A stretch of DNA of 64,000 bases from Caulochytrium protostelioides (lineage: Eukaryota > Chytridiomycota > Caulochytriomycetes > Caulochytriales > Caulochytriaceae): positions 109,316-173,315 of the forward strand of contig ML014134.1 of assembly GCA_003615045.1 (NCBI GenBank), written 5' to 3'. This document shows positions 60,127 to 64,000 of this stretch, one piece after another; the first letter of the stretch is position 1, and each line of letters begins with the position of its first letter. The notes under the pieces were generated by a model. It ran no database searches. It saw nothing but the letters and a program-made list of their open reading frames with translations, and was not told the DNA's origin. The position numbers were made by a program, and so were the translations under genes.

Positions 60127-63100
60127 TCAGGGACTCAAGTCATGCAAATGCTGGGCCAGGTCCTGCTGCCGGCGGCCCAAGACATCGCTCGACGCCACTT
60201 CAGTCAGCCCCGCGACCGCGGCCTGCACGCCGCCGCCGCTGCGTAAGCCGGCGTGGCTCGACCGCGCCGACAGGAGGATCCCGCTGGCGCCCGCGCTCGC
60301 GCTCGGGTGCAGCAAGCGACGGTAGGGCAGCGGCGAGCCGTCGAACCGCGTGAGCGGCACGGTACCCACGCTGAGCCGCGGCAGCACGTGCGCTGACAGC
60401 GACCCGCCGCCGGTGACCGCGGCCGACGCTGGCGCGAACGGCACGTCGACCGCGGCCGCGCGGCCCGCCAGCATGTCGTCAGAGGCCCATGGGCCGGGCC
60501 ACGAGGCAATGCGGCCTGTGGCGGAGGCCATGGCCTCCAAGGGCGGCGTCGGGACGAACGGCGTCGCGAGCTCGAGGCCGGCGTAGAGCGGGTCGCTCGC
60601 GAGGTCGGCGTGGAGGTGGAGCCGCGGCGGCGGCGACTCGCGCAGCAGTGAGGCCATGTCCAGGTGAAGCGCGTCGGCGAGCGAGTGCGCGGCGCCGCCG
60701 AGCGCCGAGCCGAGCGGCGAGTCCGGCGCGGCGGCGCGTGGGTGCCACGGGCTCACGTCCATCCGCGCCGCGCCCGTCACATCGCTGCGCGTGCGCAGCG
60801 GGAGCAGTGGCATCGGCGCGTCCGCGAGCGACAGCCGACGCCCCGGCGCATCGGCCCGATCCGTCTCCGCGTCGCCGTCCCCATCGTCGTCCCCGAGCGA
60901 CGCGGAGCCGACGGGCAGCGTGGGCAGCGCGACGTCTCCGAGCGGGAAGTCCGACTCGTCATCCGAGCCGGCCGCGGCGCCCGGGGGCGACGGATCATAC
61001 GCGGGCAGGGGGTGTGGCTGGGCGAGCGGCAGCCCGCCTCGCGCCGCCGCGTGCTGCGGCATCGGCAGCACGGGCTCCAGATCAGGGTCCCGGCGGGGCG
61101 ACCCGCCCGCCAGCGCCGTGTGGCGGCGGTCCACGGGCAGGCCCGCGGTCGACCAGGAGGGCCGGTGGGCGGCGGCGTCCGGTGGAGCCGCCTCGGTGCG
61201 CGGAACGGGGGAGGACTTCGGGGAGCGGGCGCGGTGGCGTTCGACGGCCCGCAGCAGCGCCTGGCGCCGTCGCGCCGCGGCGGCGGGACTCAGCGTCCGC
61301 GGCGCCATCTGGACGTCCGCCGCCGCCGCTGCATCGTCAAACACCGCGCCGACCCAGCCGGCCATCACGTCGAGGATCTGGGCCGTCTCCGGCAGCAGCC
61401 CGAGCATGTTGAGGAACCCGTGCGAGATCCCCGGCAGGATCTTGACGTGCAGGCGCCGCGCCATCTCGTCGTCGAGCGACGGCCCCGGCGAGTGGAGATG
61501 ACGCGAGGGCGTGGAGTTCGCCGTGCTGACGTCGCTGGCGTCGCCGCCACTGGCGTCGTCGCCGGCGGCGGCGGTGGCGGTGTGGAGCGCGTGGAGCCGG
61601 GACATGTTGGGCACCGAGCGGCTGCGCTCGCGCGTGCGGCGCTGGCGGATCGCTTCTTCGTGCACGACGCGGTATCGCCCGGCAAAGAGCACCGTGTCGT
61701 CAATCAGCGGGTCGCGCTCCCCGCATATCATGTAGACGGGCGGCAGCTCCGCGAGCAGCGCGTCGGGCGCGAGCACCGGGCTAATGAGGAAATCCTTCTC
61801 TAAGTCGATGGGGATCGGCGACTTCGTGAGGTAGAGCAGCGCGAAGGCGCGGAGCATCTCGGGGGTCAGCACGCGGTCGCGGAAGTACGAGAACTTGGAG
61901 CTCATACTGAGCGCGGCCGGGATGTCGGGCCCCTTGCGGACGTCGCTCCGGAACCGGGCGAAGCAGCGCGGCAGCCATCGCGTGGACCAGGAGGTGCGGG
62001 TATCGGCGCGGTCGGCCTTGACGTCGTATCCGCGGGGCGCGGGGGGTTCCGAGAGCGGCGCATACTCGCGGCGCCGGTGCTTTGCATGCTCGAGATCAAA
62101 GAGCCCCGACTGGTGCGCGGACTCGGAAGAAATGAGGGCGATTTCGTCCGGCGAGAGCCAGCAGTTCATCTCGAAGCTGAGCGACGGGTAGATCAGCAGC
62201 AGTGCCTGCGGCATCGGGACGGGGTCCGCGGCAAGCATGGCCTTGTAGCATGTCGTGACGGCGAGATTGCCGCCGGCCGAGTCGCCGAGGAGGATCACGC
62301 GCAGCGTCTCGCCGCGGGGCAGCCGGAGGCCGATGCACGCGCCGCGCGTCGCGAGCAGCGTGCGGTACGCGTCGAAGCACTCCTCGATGGCCCACGGGAA
62401 CGGGTACTGCGGCGCCTTACCGTAGTCGAGCCCGACGATCGGGCGCCCTGTGCGCTGTGCGAGCGTGGACGTCCAGTCGTCGTGGCACGTGGGGTTCATG
62501 GCCACGAAGCCGCCGCCGGGGCACTGCAGGATGACCTCGCGGCACCGCGCCAGCTCGGCGGGCGTGCCCGCATAGTAGAGCCGCGCCGGAATCGCGGGCA
62601 GCGGCTGCGCGCCGGGGAAGCTCGTCTCGGCGGGCGCCGGCGCCGGCCGCGGGAGCACGATGTTGCGCCGGATCCCGAGGCGCGGCCGGTGCGCGCGCGT
62701 CAGGAACCGCAGGACGGGGTGCGCCGCCTTGTTGAGGCTCACGCGGAGCATCTGGACCGTCGGCGAGTGGCGGTAAGCATGGATCTTGTGCTCGGCCATC
62801 ACGGGGCAGCACAGATAGAACCCGGTGAGCAGGAAGCTCGCGAGGTCGCGCAGGACCGCCGGGCGCAGGTGCATCGCCGTGAGGAACCCGGCGTCCAGCG
62901 CGTTGAACAGATACGTCACGCGGAAGTAGTGCCGCGTGTACATCCGCGCGCGGCTCTCGGGCTCGTTCATCCACGTCAGCAGCGCGAAGTGGCGCAGCGC
63001 ATGCATCGCGGCCAGCGTCCGCAGCACGACGGTCCACGCGGCCTGGACGGCCAGCGGTGGACGCTGGACGCCGCCGCCGTGCCGCGGGCCGCGGCGCACC

Positions 63101-63237
63101 GCCGTGAGGAAGGCGATGAGCGACGCCAGGCGGGACGGCGGCCGCCGCCGGCTCCACAGCAGCAGCCCGAGGACCGTGGCGAGGACCTGTGTCCGCTGCC
63201 ATCCCGGCGACGGCCGCCCGAGCGCATGGTCCAGCAT
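60127..63237 (-). CDS. Alpha/beta hydrolase, hormone-sensitive-lipase-like
   Basis: The 1,036-residue protein carries an esterase/lipase of the HSL-like alpha/beta-hydrolase-3 family. The nucleophile elbow is GDSAGG (Ser about 320), the acid lies in CGERDPLID (Asp about 509) and the His in GISHGF (about 606), so the triad is complete. The oxyanion motif, usually HGGG, is PGGGF here. A hydrophobic N-terminal stretch (about 17-29) and basic residues suggest membrane or lipid-droplet association. A Ser/Thr/Arg-rich insert (about 520-585) precedes the His, and residues after about 640 are a long disordered Ala/Pro/Asp tail unlike bacterial relatives. The substrate (acylglycerol, sterol ester or other) is unknown. 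The ATG at 63237 is 4 bases after a 16-bp palindrome. No intron is needed. Confidence 0.84.
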   Translation of the reverse strand: MLDHALGRPSPGWQRTQVLATVLGLLLWSRRRPPSRLASLIAFLTAVRRGPRHGGGVQRPPLAVQAAWTVVLRTLAAMHALRHFALLTWMNEPESRARMYTRHYFRVTYLFNALDAGFLTAMHLRPAVLRDLASFLLTGFYLCCPVMAEHKIHAYRHSPTVQMLRVSLNKAAHPVLRFLTRAHRPRLGIRRNIVLPRPAPAPAETSFPGAQPLPAIPARLYYAGTPAELARCREVILQCPGGGFVAMNPTCHDDWTSTLAQRTGRPIVGLDYGKAPQYPFPWAIEECFDAYRTLLATRGACIGLRLPRGETLRVILLGDSAGGNLAVTTCYKAMLAADPVPMPQALLLIYPSLSFEMNCWLSPDEIALISSESAHQSGLFDLEHAKHRRREYAPLSEPPAPRGYDVKADRADTRTSWSTRWLPRCFARFRSDVRKGPDIPAALSMSSKFSYFRDRVLTPEMLRAFALLYLTKSPIPIDLEKDFLISPVLAPDALLAELPPVYMICGERDPLIDDTVLFAGRYRVVHEEAIRQRRTRERSRSVPNMSRLHALHTATAAAGDDASGGDASDVSTANSTPSRHLHSPGPSLDDEMARRLHVKILPGISHGFLNMLGLLPETAQILDVMAGWVGAVFDDAAAAADVQMAPRTLSPAAAARRRQALLRAVERHRARSPKSSPVPRTEAAPPDAAAHRPSWSTAGLPVDRRHTALAGGSPRRDPDLEPVLPMPQHAAARGGLPLAQPHPLPAYDPSPPGAAAGSDDESDFPLGDVALPTLPVGSASLGDDDGDGDAETDRADAPGRRLSLADAPMPLLPLRTRSDVTGAARMDVSPWHPRAAAPDSPLGSALGGAAHSLADALHLDMASLLRESPPPRLHLHADLASDPLYAGLELATPFVPTPPLEAMASATGRIASWPGPWASDDMLAGRAAAVDVPFAPASAAVTGGGSLSAHVLPRLSVGTVPLTRFDGSPLPYRRLLHPSASAGASGILLSARSSHAGLRSGGGVQAAVAGLTEVASSDVLGRRQQDLAQHLHDLSP

Positions 63238-63240
63238 GGC

Positions 63241-63256
63241 GCCGCCACGTGGCGGC
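63241..63256. promoter_or_regulatory. Perfect 16-bp palindrome with CACGTG core
   Basis: GCCGCCACGTGGCGGC is its own reverse complement, and a second CACGTGGCGGCC copy follows at 63263-63272. It sits immediately upstream of the hydrolase start codon. The core is the bHLH E-box bound in yeasts by Cbf1 or Pho4 types; the protein acting here is unknown. Confidence 0.55.
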
Positions 63257-63320
63257 TCGCGTCACGTGGCGGCCGTCTCCTGGGTCACGCCGCGGGCACC
63301 CGAGTATCGCACAGCACTTC

Positions 63321-63348
63321 GGTCGGTCGGTCGGTCGGTCGGTCGGTC
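63321..63348. repeat. (GGTC)7 tetranucleotide repeat
   Basis: Seven perfect GGTC units lie about 85 bases upstream of the hydrolase start codon. Confidence 0.92.
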
Positions 63349-63926
63349 ACAGGCGTCCAGACGGCTCCGTCAGATCAGAAATGTTCGCGGCGGCCGAGGC
63401 GTCAAGGCGAGGCGTCATGGGCCACGGCGTCGTCGCACCTACCGCATCGCGCGAACCCCGACGCCTAACCGCGGCAAGGCGCTCCCGTATAGAGGGCGCC
63501 GTCGGCGCACGCAAGGCCGCGACAGCGGTTTCCTAATCAAGCGATGTCTCTCCCCCCTGGCACGGCGGCCACCGCGCCCGCCAAGCAGCGGTGATCCGCG
63601 CCGGGCCAGGCGGCTCCAGCCGCACCGTGTCCGCCACGGCACGTGTCACGGGCCGATCGGCGCCCCCTTCCAATGCCCCCCGCCCGCCCGCAAGCCTCAC
63701 GCGAGGCCGGCAGCCACACCCCCCGTGACACGGCCGACAGAACAAACCAGAATCGACCAGTAAAACGACCCCCCCACGGCGCGTGCACCCCGACTCGGCG
63801 AGACCCGGGACCGTACGGCTGCACGACGGGCACTGCCATGCCAGCGGTCGACCAGAAAGGGTCGAGCTCTAGAGGAGACACAAGACGATGACCACGCCAA
63901 CTCAAAAAGTTGGCGTTCAAAAGATG

Positions 63927-63999
63927 TGCTCCCTACAGGGATCGAACCTGTGACCTTGGCGTTATTAGCACCACGCTCTACCGGTTGAGCTAAGGGAGC
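63927..63999 (-). tRNA. tRNA-Ile (anticodon AAU, read as IAU)
   Basis: The minus strand folds into a complete 73-nt cloverleaf: acceptor stem GCTCCCT/AGGGAGC with discriminator A, D-arm GCTC/GAGC, anticodon stem TGGTG/CGCCA with loop CTAATAA, variable loop AGGTC, and T-arm ACAGG-TTCGATC-CCTGT. The loop gives anticodon AAT, the main eukaryotic tRNA-Ile. No intron and no encoded CCA are present. The last window base (64000) lies just outside the gene. Confidence 0.97.
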
Positions 64000-64000
64000 T

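Larger units (their letters stand above)
63238..63926. other. Intergenic region between hydrolase and tRNA, no gene seen
   Basis: This is 689 bases holding the hydrolase promoter. It contains the 16-bp palindrome and a (GGTC)7 repeat, listed separately, and a CACGTG core near 63639. No open frame here looks coding. Confidence 0.5.

Overview
The window looks like nuclear DNA of a zoosporic (flagellated), early-diverging fungus of the chytrid or blastoclad grade. It is GC-rich, has short GT-AG introns, and its proteins are rich in alanine, proline and serine. Three things support this: an axonemal outer-arm dynein intermediate chain (needed only with a motile flagellum), fungal-type families (an RTC4-like protein, a fungal RRM protein, a MUP1-like permease), and relics of Fanzor (eukaryotic TnpB) elements, which are known from chytrids. 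Species cannot be settled from the sequence.

Layout, left to right: ECM29 proteasome adaptor (-, cut by the left edge); RTC4-like protein (-); DNAI1 dynein intermediate chain (+, 3 exons); VPS39 HOPS subunit (-); TOPBP1-type eight-BRCT protein (+); WD40 protein of unknown role (+); NDUFA1 of complex I (-); RPN6 proteasome lid subunit (+, 3 exons); mitoribosomal bS6m (-); arginyl-tRNA synthetase (-); ribosomal protein eL33 (-, first exon not found); uracil-DNA glycosylase (-); CC2D1/Lgd (+, 2 exons); Fanzor tail relic (+); RRM protein (-, 2 exons); KAE1 of KEOPS (-, 2 exons); larger Fanzor pseudogene (+); spliceosomal helicase AQR (+); amino-acid permease (+); a degenerate protein kinase (-); an alpha/beta hydrolase (-); and tRNA-Ile(AAU) at the right edge (-).

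The genes are mostly single-copy housekeeping genes in mixed orientation, not an operon or cluster. Themes recur: proteasome (ECM29, RPN6), translation and tRNA (ArgRS, KAE1, eL33, bS6m, tRNA-Ile), DNA maintenance (TOPBP1, UNG, RTC4-like), membrane traffic (VPS39, CC2D1) and RNA processing (AQR, RRM protein). Intergenic DNA is 0.1 to 1.9 kb and often carries simple repeats and CACGTG palindromes.

The most notable points are two same-orientation Fanzor relics bracketing the RRM-KAE1 block, a TOPBP1 that keeps the animal-like eight-BRCT plan lost in yeasts, a kinase-fold protein lacking the HRD aspartate and DFG, and gene models that depend on 19- and 24-nt first exons. I found no convincing new multi-gene system; the Fanzor pair and the pseudokinase are the best leads.
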